From assembly GCA_947044405.1 (NCBI GenBank), contig CAMRHE010000077.1, positions 992,001 through 1,056,000 of the forward strand: a DNA stretch of 64,000 bases, written 5' to 3'. Both the position numbers and the translations under genes were made by a program. This document shows positions 45,683 through 56,984 of the stretch, piece by piece (the stretch's first letter is position 1; every line of letters starts with the position of its first letter). A model generated the notes under the pieces. It ran no database searches and was not told where the DNA came from. It saw nothing but the letters and a program-made list of their open reading frames with translations. The stretch comes from Leptodactylus fallax (taxonomy: Eukaryota > Chordata > Amphibia > Anura > Leptodactylidae).

Positions 45683-46995
45683 TATCTTCCTTCAGTGAGA
45701 AGAGCATAAAAACCTGTATATGTGTATAGCTGCATATTTTATAAGCAGTATTGTGATATAGTTCCTTGTATTTATTGTTACAGGAGCTCCGTGCAATGTT
45801 ATCAGCCGTCTACACCTTGCAGTCTTTCCAGAAAGGTTTAGATTTCAGTCATTTGTGGTGGGAGGTGACTGCACAGCAGCCTCTGATAAATGAAGCCACA
45901 AAGTAAAAAAAACTCACAAGGTTACTTGGACCCTGGCCACATTTGTGCAGCGTGTTCATTGCCCTGGAACACTATTGATCATTTTCAGTCATTGTTCTGA
46001 AACAAGATGGGTTTGGCGTGGAATTCCCAAGTCGACTCCATTAGCTTGTGTTTTTTTTTTATACTTCTATTTTAGATTGTTTTCTGATATATACACTTAT
46101 AACATATGGCCAGGTCTCTGTTTAGAGGTCTGGGCGCTATGGACTGATTTGTTTGATAAGGCAGAGTAAGCACTGGGAAATAAAATTCTCTCCGCGTCAT
46201 GAATTGAATGTAGGTATAATTTACTGGCGCCGCTGTCCTGTCAGTGAAAAGTGTTGTGTAGTGCTGATGGCTTCTGATGAAATGAAGGCTTTCAGTCTGT
46301 TTACTGCACCAGGGGGTCAGTTGAGGGGAGTTTGATGTCCCTGCACATGCTCTTCCCTTGTACCAATCGCCCCACTTATAATAGAGCAGCTCAGGTAATA
46401 GAAATATATTCCGGGGGTATTTCCAGTAATGCAGTTCTGTAATATATCAGCAGGAATACATGGAAAAGTATGGTGTGAATGTAGGATGGTCTTTTGCAAT
46501 CAGCTGTATCAATGGGAAATGCAAGTATTTGCCCTCCTGTTTCTTCCATTGTATTGACCTCGGGTCTAATCTAATATAATTTTTATGTCTTCTTATTTTT
46601 CCACTGACTATAGCATACTTCTGTGTCCTTATATTGATGGCATGACTTAATATGTGTATACTTTTATTTAATACACGAGTGTCATAGTTGATATTGTTGA
46701 TATAATGCCGTCCTTCTGAAGTTGAAGCTGACATCCTGTTAAGGATAGGCTATTTAAAAGGACAGGTAACCCTTTTAAGTTGTACAAGACATTTTGTTCC
46801 GATATCAATGCAGTGATAGAAATAGCTAATATTTGCATGTATTTATTTACTTGTCTTGCCTTCAGTGTTTACAGGTGGTCTTGAAGTTTCCTTCCATTTT
46901 GTATCTACAGTTCCTGCGTAGAGCTATATGTCTCCATGGTAACAGACTACAGATTTCATCTTGTGTAGTCTGATTGTGTGCCCGTACTCCCCTCT
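45681..46995. other. Intron sequence, no gene recognised
   Basis: No exon, RNA gene or clear repeat. Confidence 0.4.
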
Positions 46996-47199
46996 AAGGC
47001 TGGGTTCAGACAGCTCTGTTCAGGCTGGTAAACATGGTCTGTGTATTGGCTGCATTTGTTGGACCAACTGGCAGTGGGAAAGGTCATAGCAAAGTTGCTT
47101 TATTTTAGATACATGGAAGCAATAAAAAATGGTTGTAATGGTGGAGACAGCCTTTGGGCCCTATGTTCACAGAGGACTACAAAATTGGGTCCATACATT

Positions 47200-47345
47200 G
47201 GCCAGATTCCCTGCATCATAGTGATATTTGGCACTAGCATACCCTGCCTCACTGCAGCTCTACTGTCGTGTAATATATACAGTCGTGGTGAGCTACGGAC
47301 TCCTAGCATCAAAGATCACTATGATGCAGGCAGTCCAGGTCTCGC
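47200..47345. repeat. Fold-back element
   Basis: ctgcatcatagtgat (about 47211-47225) pairs with atcactatgatgcag (about 47312-47326), and motifs on either side (agattccctgcatc, gcaggcagtccag) extend the pairing weakly. Confidence 0.5.
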
Positions 47346-47869
47346 TACTGAGTTCAGGCCTTGAAATATGGCTAGTGTATGGACCAGATTTTTCAATCCT
47401 TATCTCTTTGTGCATGGTTGAAGGTTTCATACCCATGGTTGTCCTAGTTGGGTAAAGTGTACTACGTGGTTGTGTATGATCTTCCTACCATGAGCATCGC
47501 GATTTACGAAAACAGCAGGCCTGATTTTTCTTCAGCGAAATAGCTATTGATCTTCCCATAAGTTGGGATTGAAAAGCACTTTATTGTGAAAGGTTAACAG
47601 TCTTCATTATGTCATTAATACAGATTGGGGACTACCATGTAATCTTATTACCATTCATGCCTTTGCATATCACAGCTTAATAGATTCTGTGGATGAAGTA
47701 AATGAGAGACAGCATTTGTCTCCTGTCTTTGCCACAGGACTAGTACAAAATGTGCACTTTAGACACATTTACAGTAATGCTCTTTGTTGAGTTGTTGGAC
47801 TGAAGATCTTGAAACTTTAGTAGAAATCGCATTGCTTCTGTGCTTGAGAAATAAAGGCTGTCTTCAGGC

Positions 47870-48045
47870 AGCACTTTCCTCTTCGCATGTTTCGTGTGGA
47901 AACCACACGGACCCCATTATAGCCTATGGGGTCCACGGGTTTCCCAGGTAAACCGCTTTTTTGTGTGTGTATAGGTTTCCATTCAGGGTGTCCAAGCGGA
48001 TTCCCCGAACGGAAACCCAAACACAAATGTGAACCAGGCCTTATT
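47870..48045. repeat. Fold-back MITE remnant
   Basis: gtggaaaccacacggaccccattatagcc on the left, with gaacggaaacc and acaaatgtgaaccaggcctta on the right; cctatggggtccacggg is a short internal hairpin partner. Confidence 0.55.
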
Positions 48046-48502
48046 TCCTTCTCATATTCTTGCAGGCTTGGTCTGTAACTGTGTTCGTCCTCCATGCTTT
48101 ACACTACAGTTTTCACTGATCAGTTTGCACTGTACATATGCAGGATAGGGGTACAACACAGTGACCTTATTTTTTTGACCCATGTTTTTGCTATGCCTTT
48201 GCCTGCTTTGCGAACACTGTAGTGGCAAAGAAACTGATGTGGCCAGTATTGAGACTTAGTATAATAGTACTTGGCATTTAGCATTGAAAAGAACAAAGTT
48301 TTAAGTCAGCATTGACTGAGCCGAGTTGCAGGAGTCCTTGCCAATTCTTCCATTTTCATATTACCAAGGATGAGAAAACACTCAGCGTATATGAATCACT
48401 GCAGATATTGTCTCTTCTGCAGTTGCATTTTTTTTCCCCGAGACAATAATGTAGCCAAATAACCTAATCCATGTGCTCATGAAACCATTGCAAACATGTT
48501 AT

Positions 48503-48995
48503 GCATTATAGGGGTTTTCCAGGATAAAAATATTGATGATTTATCTAACATATAGCTCACTAAAATCAGATCTGTGGGAGTATGACACCAGGCACCCCCA
48601 TCGATCAGTTGTTCTTAGCAATTGATACATAGACAGTGGAGCAGGAAGCAGACAGCTCTGTTCTCTGTGTAGTGGCTGAAATGAGTCACTGCAGCTTAGC
48701 TCTCATTCAGATAATTAGAAGCTGATCTGCAGTACCAGGTCTGGCCACTACATAGAGAACAGAGCTGTCTGCATCCTGCTTCATTCTCTATACGGTGCTG
48801 CGCTCGGAGTACAGGGAGAACGCCCCTGGTGCTACGTGCACAGAATTTGTATATAAGAATAAAGTATTTTATTCAAAAACAGCTTTGAAGAACAGATGAA
48901 GAAAGGTAGGGCTAGAGTAGCCTTTCTAAAGGCTATTCTAACTTGTAGTTAGGGAAATTTGGCTAAATCAAATGATAGACTCCCTTTAATATTTG
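48503..48995. repeat. Two joined T2-like remnants
   Basis: 48503-48760 resembles 29281-29562 (aggggttttccaggataaaaat, then gacagtggagcaggaagcagacagctctgttc with its inverted mate). It runs directly into 48765-48990, which resembles the right half of the T2 element at 37553-37947 (gtagcctttctaaaggctattc and ctccctttaa). The junction looks like a recombination or a nested insertion that lost its other end. Confidence 0.6.
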
Positions 48996-49740
48996 TAGCC
49001 CTTTATAGGGGTCATCTGTTTGGGTGAGGTTTCCCCCAGAAATAGTAAGCATAACACAGATGCATTTGATAGTAAGATCCCAGCGATCTAGTGCAGTGTG
49101 TAAAGGAATCCAGTAACAAGTGATCCGATTGCTGCAGGACCGCCATAGGGGAAATGGAGCATCTCCCAATGCCCATAGAAATCAGTGGGAGGAATAGGCC
49201 AAGAATATTAGATTGGTGGAGGAATGTCTGAAAGGCCACAACTCTCATGTGAGCGAAGACTCTTCAATGTTAGTATGTTCTAAAAATATTTTACTTACTG
49301 CACTTTAGACTCTGTTCACATTAGAACTAATCTTTATTAATGTTATTGGCATCCTTGTTATTGATCAGTTGTCTGTCCTTTCTCTTTTCCCATGACTGGT
49401 GTTTTATATCACTGTACAAGTCAAGTCCTTGTTTCGGCCATTATTTTGTTAACCTTACTAACTCACAGGGGAGTAGTTATCTTTCTATAACAATGGCGTT
49501 CTTGTGTCTCCAGTCTCTATGTCGGCCTGTGTATAGTAGAAGTCTTTGTATGTACCGACTGAGCTGGTTCAGCTGCTTGTACGGCATCAAGCATTCCTTG
49601 GAGTGAACTAAGAAGTGGTAAGAAGGATGTGCACGAATACGTTCTATTTCCTTCTCTTTTATACAAGTGCAAGAAAAATGTACCAATGTTTTGTGCCTAT
49701 TCAGATTGGTGAGGCGCCTTTAAATACATGGATGACGTCT
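48996..49740. other. Intron sequence, no gene recognised
   Basis: Chance frames only. Confidence 0.4.
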
Positions 49741-49744
49741 GTCT

Positions 49745-50130
49745 TAGCAGGTCTTGGCTGTGGCTGTTGAGCAGTGTGTATACTGGGGGGATTTATTATT
49801 TTGTTCGTGACAGAAATCTGGCGTGGAAGTGGCACTTCTTTGGCACATGGCTATGATTTCTGCCAAAAATGTGACATTTTGCGGTTTCTGCGCCCCACTC
49901 GCCACTTTATAAGAAAGTGAGTGAAGTGGGATGGAGATGAAGGCAGATTTACTGTAACTCACGCAAGAAAACTGGCTGGCGTAGAGTTCAGTTCTGGCGC
50001 CCTAACCTCCCATCATGTACAACAATTTCTAAGAGGCCAAAGCCTATTAATAATTCTCATGTCATCTCATGCCAGTGGGGGAATCGATTGAGATTGGCAT
50101 AGGAAACACCAGTCCTGGCATGGATATTAT
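49745..50130. repeat. Dispersed repeat (family of 34550-34900 and 59770-60075)
   Basis: Motifs: cgccactttataagaaagtg, aaaactggctggcg, taataattctcatgtcatctcatgcc, agtgggggaatcgattgagattggc. The same order appears, often inverted, in the other two copies. Confidence 0.5.
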
Positions 50131-50639
50131 TCATGATGAGCATGGATGGCTAAATAGAGGAGCTATCCACCCCACCCCCTTATCTTAATATTTGTATGGA
50201 GCACGGCTGAGGAATTGGATTGGTGGGGGATTACCGACTACAACACATAAACGAGAATTTATCAGAATCTGTGTTTTACGAAGGCTGTCGTTTTTGGTTT
50301 GTGGAGAAATAGAGAAGTTGATGGTTTACCAGCTCTACAGCCTTGGTATGGAGAGTGAACGTTTATTACATATAGTTACAGTACACTGAGCTGAGCACAC
50401 ACTGAAGTGGCACCTGCCAGCCTTACTGACACCTCATACTATCATTACTGGGTTTCTAGAGGTGATTATATGGGAATATTTCATGGCCCTGTTGGTAGCA
50501 GACTACCTGTAAACCTCACATTTCGCACCATGTATAAGTATATTCATCATCTTACATGCAGTACTGCGGATCAATGCTGTAAAGTAAGATTGCTTGTGTT
50601 TTGTCAATTAACAAAATTAAGCAATTCATTTTATTTATG

Positions 50640-51295
50640 TTTGCAGACATTTAGAATTTAAACATTTTTACAAATATACCTTAAATGATTAAACATTTTG
50701 CAGAGTTTTATAGATTTTCTCTAGTCATCTTAATGGCGATAGCCTGCTTTGCCAGTGGATATGACCATTGGTGCAAAAACTTTCTATATTGTGACAGCCA
50801 TGATTCCCTTATTGTGGGCAGGTTATCGGGCAGAGACACTGCAGGTGTGAAAAGATAACCCAGCTAAAAAAAAGGAAATCATGTCTGACGTTCCTTCTTT
50901 CATGGTTGTATTCATGGGCAATCGATCGAAACAAAGTATCACCACTAAGAGCTTATTCACATGAACGTTCCTTTTTCACGGCCACGTGTACACGTGAGGG
51001 TAACCCATTTTCACAGAGCCCTCATAGCTTTCATCCAGGAAATGGCATGTTATATAATCGGTCCCACGGACCATTAAAACAAAGGTTGTGTGAATAGATC
51101 CTATATTTAGAATGCATCTGTGTGCTCGCCATTAATAAAACCGCTAGCACACGGCCATAAAACCCTGTCATGTCAATAGATGGTTAGAGAAAATCTTTAT
51201 GTGTCTTGGAAATCTTTAATGATTTATATTTTCAAAAACTTTTAATTGTCTACAAATGTAAATATGGTTATGTTCATGGGCAAACCCATTTATAT
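50640..51295. mobile_element. T2-family copy split by a nested MITE
   Basis: 50640-50947 and 51183-51295 match the left/central and right parts of the T2 element at 29559-30059: aacattttgcagagtttt, tagattttctctag, gccagtggatatgacc, tgattcccttattgtgg, and on the right aattgtctacaaatgtaaatatgg and tcatgggcaaaccc. They are separated by a foreign 235-bp fold-back. Confidence 0.7.
50948..51182. repeat. Nested fold-back MITE
   Basis: Begins agcttattcacatgaacg and closes with acacggccataaaaccctgtcatgt. The same start, agcttattcacatgacagg, opens the element at 58749-58944. Contains ggccacgtgtacacgtgagg. Confidence 0.6.
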
Positions 51296-51768
51296 GAATG
51301 AACAAAAGAGAAATCTAAATCGTATCAATATTTGGTGCGACCACCCCTTGCCTTCCAGTAGACTTGCTCAAATCCTTCTGCCTTTTCATGTATTACAAGA
51401 CAGACTGAATGGTGATAAGAAATAAAAAATGCACACTTGAAAAAGGGCTTGTCCCGAAACGCGTCGTGTGTTTTATTGGATTAAAGACTACATTTATTCT
51501 GGACCAGCGCTCATCTGCCTCCTATTTTTTACCTGCATCTGAATGGTGATAAGATCAGGGTTCTAGGGGACTATACCATCACTTCAAGGACTCCTCCACC
51601 AAAGGGTGGTCACATCAAATATGGGTGATGATTTTGATTTCTATTTTGTTCATTCACTTAATGTTGTTAATTGACAAACATAAATGGTTAACACTTCTAT
51701 TTTTAAAGCATTCTTCTAATATTTTCTTCTCTCGCCTGCCTAAAACTTTTACGCAGTATGGTTTGTGC
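51296..51768. mobile_element. Internally deleted Tc1-like derivative
   Basis: Left part: gaacaaaagagaaatctaaatcg, tcaatatttggtgcgaccacccc. Right part: aagggtggtcacatcaaatatgggtgatgattttgatttctattttgttcattcac and gcctaaaacttttacgcagtat. These are inverted Tc1-type end sequences with almost the whole transposase gene removed. A 119-bp insertion interrupts it at 51421. Confidence 0.6.
51421..51539 (+). mobile_element. 119-bp insertion with 15-bp target duplication, probable Penelope-like 3' end
   Basis: TGAATGGTGATAAGA occurs at 51406-51420 and again at 51540-51554, directly flanking the insert. The insert contains cgaaacgcgtcgtgtg and fits a hammerhead-ribozyme-like fold at 51432-51470. A target duplication of this length points to a retroelement; Penelope-like elements are known to carry hammerhead motifs. 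No coding part remains. Confidence 0.6.
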
Positions 51769-53430
51769 ATGTGTATGTCATCTGTTTAGATCTAATAAGA
51801 TCGATACCGGTGGAAGGGACAGGTTGCAGGTGTTGGAAAGCCTGAAGCCGGGGCTATTTTCATGTCTTAATGAGCACATGCTGCAATGAGTGGAACTTGT
51901 GACCCCATACTCTGGGAGGAAAAATACACTTGCATCATGGTGTCAGAGGCAGAAGTGATCCCCGCTGATTCCAGGTATTACTTAATCTACTCTTTTGAGA
52001 AAGACTTGTGTCACAGGAACCTTCACAATACATACAGGCATGGGCTCAGACATAGAGGTGTAATGTATTTTACATGTTTGGTTGTTTTTGTATGTATATG
52101 TTGTATACACTTTTTTTTTTTCATGCAATTTGTCAGTGGAACTAAATGACACTTTCTATTGGTTAAAGAAAAATATGAGATATAAAAGGTAAAATGTGGT
52201 ATAGTTAAAACTGCATAAATGTATGTTGTTCCTAGGGAGCCAGATGTGCCAGAAGCTGTTCTTTTGGCATGTCTGTACACAATACGTTGTTATACCTTTA
52301 CCCGATTGCATTGCAAAGTATACAGTCACCTAAGGTCTCATGATTGTACTGCATACAAAAAAATACCTGTATAGGGTACATAAGATTCTCTGAATATAAT
52401 GCGGAAATGTCATGTTACGCTAGCCCTACTCTACTGACAATGCAAATGTAAAGGTGACCATGCACATGCAATTGCTGTCAGCCAAGAACTATTACTCTCA
52501 ATACCATTTTACATATGGACACTCGGTTTACCCAAGCGTGCATGCATTTTCAATGGGGAGAGAAGAGAAAGCTGCCAGAAACTTCTAGCAGCTGCTTATC
52601 TCCTGCCAGAGCAAAGGGAATGGGCATTGAAATTAAGGTTATTCTAATTCCCCCCCCCCCCCCGATATAATTTGTTAGGGGTGGTGTTTGGGGGGGACTG
52701 TCATTCACATTAGATTTCTTCTACACCGTTTAGATCATTAGCCTGTGTAAAAGGGCCCTTATATAATTGGCTGGCATTGCCAATAATCTGCAGGTTTTCC
52801 CAATGATAAGGTGCATGAAGATCTTAAGAAATCCCTGAAGAGCACAGTAGTTGATGGCAGTAGTAGAAGTACACGCCAATGCTCTGCAGCTGACTCCATT
52901 GCATTGCAGCCTATTTTATTGTACTGCTACTACCATGTCTGAACTATCATTGTGGGTAAACCTGGAAATCTGTGTTCTATCTAATCTGTTTTACAAGTGG
53001 CTTGTGAGGTCATAGACACTGCAGGTCGGATAAGTAAGTGACATAAATAAATAAATGTGATCTGTGGGGGGGACTGATACCAGGACCCTGCATGGATCAG
53101 ATGCTTCGGGAGCCTCCATGCTTCTAAGCTGCTGCAGCCCCATCCACTGCATAGCAGTGGTTCCAAGGAATTGCAGTGATGCTCCTAGTATTGAATAGGA
53201 GCAGCCTCCATGCGGTCCCGATTCACTGCCCCAGTATTTGGCGCTTGGGACTACTGGGTGTCAGACCCCCACAGATGACATACTAATGGCCTATCCTGTG
53301 GATAGGACTGGAAAACACCATTAATAATCAGGGTCATCTCTTGCCTGAATGGGAATTAGGAATGATGGAGGAAATGGCAGTCTTAATGACTCTGCACATT
53401 AGCACCTGGCTCCTATAGAGTTCATTTCTG
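51769..53430. other. Intron sequence; minor repeats
   Basis: 52440-52780 contains gtaaaggtgaccatgcac and a long C-run (about 52650-52663), part of a diverged repeat. Nothing coding is supported. Confidence 0.4.
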
Positions 53431-53443
53431 GGTCATGAGACCA

Positions 53444-53535
53444 CGCGAGATATGCCAGAATTATTACAAGGCTGGAGCCTCTTAATAATTCAGGCACATC
53501 TCATGCCAGCGGGGGAATTAAGAATGGTGGAGGGA
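53444..53535. repeat. Short inverted repeat fragment
   Basis: atatgccagaattattacaaggctggagcctcttaataattcaggcac resembles the hairpin at 42105-42245 and parts of 49745-50130. Confidence 0.45.
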
Positions 53536-53649
53536 AAGCCATGGCTCTGCACTGTGTGTACTCCTAAAGTATTCCTCACAGCACAACTAAGTAGTAACAC
53601 TAGAGATAAATATAAACCTGTCATTATCTCACAGTGGAGTTTACTGATA

Positions 53650-54545
53650 TAATATTGATGGACTATCAGAAGGATTGCCAAGGAGCTCCGACCTGTGCTA
53701 CATAAGGACAACAGACTCAAGGACATATTTCCAGTCCCCCCTCTCCTTTCCTTTCGACAACCACCAAACCTGAGGCGTATTATTGTCCGGAGTGCCCTGA
53801 AGGCCCCAACTGAAAATGGCACCTGTAAGACCTGCAGACACATCCACACCGCTGACAGTGTACCTATCCCACGGTCACAACAGGTGCACAGAATTAGGGG
53901 GACATTTTCCTGCAGGTCTTCCAATGTGGTGTATCTCATAATGTGTGTGCAATGTCCCACCACAGGCCTCTATGTGGGGGAAACAGGGCAGAGACTTAGT
54001 CAGCGCATGAACTCACACAGATCCAATATTAATAACAGCAGAACAGATCTCCCAGTGGCCGCACATTTCTCCGGAGAAGACCACTCTATTGAAGATTTGC
54101 AGGTTGTGGTTTTAATGGGACGTTTTTAGATGCAGAGGGAGAGAAAGGAATGGGAATACAGGTTAATGCAAAAATTTCAAACTCTACAATTTGGACTTAA
54201 TATTCATGCCAGCTTCATGTCACACTATGTATGAACTGTGAGGGTCACAAATCAACACCTCATTGCAAACAGATAACAGATCCCTCTGTCATGCACCACA
54301 AAATTTCCAGACCGCTTATTTCCTGACCTGTTGTAAATAACTTCTCTACGTATATTGCATTTTGTTATTCCAAGATCCTTTTGAAGATCCATGTCTTGTG
54401 TATGTATAAATAGTGTGACTTTTCAGTTTCTAGTATTACACCATGTCTGAAGAAGAGAGCTAGCACTCTCGAAAGCTTACTATCAAATATACTCAGTTAG
54501 CCTCTAAAAGGTATCGCCTGATTTCTTCATTCTTCCACTACTTTC
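53650..54545 (+). mobile_element. 5'-truncated Penelope-like element
   Basis: Contains the endonuclease end of a Penelope-like ORF followed by about 300 bp of 3' non-coding sequence that includes ctgaagaagagagctagc, ctctcgaaagctt and cctctaaaaggtatcgcctg. The reverse-transcriptase part is missing. Limits are approximate. Confidence 0.75.
53659..54234 (+). pseudogene. Penelope-like GIY-YIG endonuclease fragment
   Basis: The frame is open from 53659 (preceded by TGA at 53656-53658). It reads ELRPVLHKDNRLKDIFPVPP, then SFRQPPNLRRIIV, the linker typical of Penelope-like proteins. A cysteine/histidine cluster follows (CKTCRHIH), then the GIY-YIG nuclease: VVYLIMCVQCPTTGLYVGET, GQRLSQRMNSHRSNI, and AAHFSGEDHS. 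TAG at 54127-54129 interrupts it; the same frame continues MQRERKEWEYRLMQKFQTL to TGA at 54232-54234, as expected for the family C-terminus. The TAG is therefore probably a nonsense mutation of a Lys codon. The reverse transcriptase is absent. Confidence 0.85.
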
Positions 54546-54654
54546 TATGGCTAATACGGTACAACATTATACTACTATCAGAGCCTCAGAAAGCCCCTTT
54601 AATTTCATAGGTAGTAGGACTAGTGTAGGTGGAGATGGATGTTTTTGTCTAGAG

Positions 54655-56007
54655 CACAGGTGTCAAACACAAGGCCCACGGGCCGAATCCGGCCCGCTGC
54701 CTTCTGTTATCCGGCCCGGCCTCACGCAATACAAGAGCAATAAAGATGGCGGCCGCCTCACTTCGCCTTATTAGCGGTGCGCCCCTGGGCGGCCGCCATC
54801 TTTATTGCCTCAGGCGGCACTGTCCCTCACTGTCTGTGGGGCGGCATTTTTCTGTTCAATGTAAACCAGCCCAGGACAGGCCACTTTAAAAAAAAAAAAA
54901 AAAAAAAACAGAGCTGAGCGGGGCCTGTCCTGGGCTGATTTAAGAGACGTCGCATCTGAGCGCAGGCGGCGATACAATGACGTCATCGCACCGCCTACGC
55001 TGAGACACAGACGTCGCGGAAAAGAAGAGGAGGCGGCGGCTGCATCAAGGCATCGCAGGTGAGTATAACTTTTTTTTTATATATAAATAGGCCGTGACCT
55101 GCTGGAGTATCCCCGGCAGGTCACGACCTATTTATTTACCTACCCCGCGTCTGCTCGTGGCCGCCTCCGCTTCCCCTTCTGCTATGGGATGCAGAAAGGG
55201 AAGTGGATGCCGCTGTGAGAGGCCGCGGGCCTCAAACACTACTCCAGGGGAGGTGAGGGAACATAAAAACATATCCTACTTACCTCTCCTGCGATCGGTG
55301 TTACTCCGAGCAGGCTTGAGGCCTCTGGTGACGTCATCAGGTCACGTCGCTGGCCTGATCACTTGACGTGTGTGCGCAATTAAACAGGGCTGAAAGCTGC
55401 AGGGGGTGCACTGGTGTCCAGGATAGGTAAGTAACATTGGTTTTTATGTTTGTCACCTCCCCTGGGTCTCCGTTCATTATACTCTGGGGTCTGAAAAGAC
55501 CCCAGAGTATAATAATAGTTCATGGTTTGGCCACTATGGGGCATAATACCCTGTGCAGGGACCACTGTGGAGCATAATACCAGTACAGGGGCCACTATGG
55601 AGCATAATACCAGTGCAGGGGCCATTATTGAGTATAATACCGTGTGCAGTGGCCACTGTGGAGCATAATACCGTGTGCAGGGGCCAATATGGAGCATCAT
55701 ACCGTGTTCAGGGGCCAATATGGAGCATAATACCGTGTGCAGGGGCCACTAGGGAGCATAATACCGTGTGCAGGGGCAGCTGCGAGTCATAATACAGTGT
55801 GCAGGGACTGCTGTGGAACATTATAGTGTGTGTAAATGGGGCGCTATAAATAGGGGCTATGGCGCCTGTTTATATTATACACTGTCTAATAGCTCGCTTA
55901 ACTGTTAAGGAGAAGTTACTTTTATACACGTGTAAAATAATCTTGGCCCTTCAAGGTACCCCGTGAGGCTCAAGTGGCCCCCGGTGAAAATGAGTTTGAC
56001 ACCCCTG
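54655..56007. mobile_element. Non-autonomous hAT element, 1353 bp
   Basis: Target duplication GTCTAGAG at 54647-54654 and 56008-56015. Ends CACAGGTGTCAAAC and, inverted, CAGGGGTGTCAAAC, followed by the familiar hAT-type tgaggctcaagtggccc-like sequence. Interior: palindromes around gatggcggccgcc and cagcccaggacaggcc, a tattatactctgg palindrome (55475-55518) and a minisatellite. No transposase frame. Confidence 0.92.
55528..55805. repeat. Minisatellite, period about 31 bp
   Basis: About nine copies of gcaggggccactatggagca followed by taataccgtgt. It is the reverse-complement relative of the array at 31876-32165 and likewise sits next to a tattatactctgg palindrome inside a hAT element. Confidence 0.88.
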
Positions 56008-56015
56008 GTCTAGAG

Positions 56016-56520
56016 TAATGGTAAGGGCAAAACTGCAACAAATCTGCAGATTTTATAGTGTTTCGCAGAGAGTGAAATCCATTGTGAAAATCTGTGACAG
56101 ATTTATAAATCCAGAGCATGTGGAAGATCAGGAGACCATTCACTTAGTTAACCTTTTGTTTCTAGGAGTAGATAAGCCCTGTCATTCACACTTCGACCTG
56201 CTTGCTAGTTTCTGAGAACATGTGATCACCTTTTTCTTTCATACTTTAAATTCCTTTGACAAACCAAAGTCCTTCACCCGGTAACCTGTGTTTGCTTAAA
56301 GGGTTTGTCTGATTTGATCAACCTCTACCTACATCAACGTTTCCTGATCTCAGCATTTCCCTACCAGAACTCTATGCAACGAACTGTGGAAGGGGTTAAA
56401 TTCCTTTACAAAAAAAAAAAAAAAAAAAAAAGAGAACAGTGGCTCTTTGATCAATGAACATAGTATTTCTCTAAGCTGGAAGTTCAAGTTGTAACCAGTC
56501 CAGATGATCTACTGTGAGAT
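56016..56520. other. Intron sequence with a poly(A) run
   Basis: An A-run at 56408-56430; no gene recognised. Confidence 0.4.
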
Positions 56521-56875
56521 AAAGAGAACCTTTCACCACCTCCACCAACTCCAGCTCTTGTTATCCTTCAATAGACACCACTTTGAAACCAATGCAGTTT
56601 CAAAGCCTCCAGCATTCCTGAGCAATTGGTGCTGTTCGTTTCAGTGCCCGATATGCTAATTAGACTCCCTACTGTCAGTTGGACTGGGCTGGTCTGGAGC
56701 AGATAGCTTGAGACCGCCTACCTGACAGTAGGGTGCCTAATTAGCATATTGGGTGCTGAAACGAAGAGCACCAATTGCTCAGGAATGCTGGAGGCTTTGA
56801 AACTGCATTGGTTTCAAAGTGGTGTCTATTGAAGGATGAGAAGAGCTGGAGTTGGTGGAGGTGGTGAAAGGTTAC
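56521..56875. mobile_element. T2-family near-perfect palindrome
   Basis: The arms match over most of their length: aacctttcaccacctccaccaa with ttggtggaggtggtgaaaggtt, agacaccactttgaaaccaatgcag with ctgcattggtttcaaagtggtgtct, and cctgagcaattggtgct with agcaccaattgctcagg. The outer TTAA is not preserved, but the end equals that of the element at 43383-43834. Confidence 0.85.
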
Positions 56876-56984
56876 AGTGACCACAGTAACAGGAAAAAAA
56901 TCACAGTGCTCGAGAGGCTGTTCATTTAGAAGCCCCCCCCCTCCCCGAACAAGTCAAAAAGTCTTATGTACAAAGTAATAATAC

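Noticed and set aside
47041..47364. 107-codon forward frame
   Set aside because: Overlaps a small fold-back repeat and has no family resemblance.
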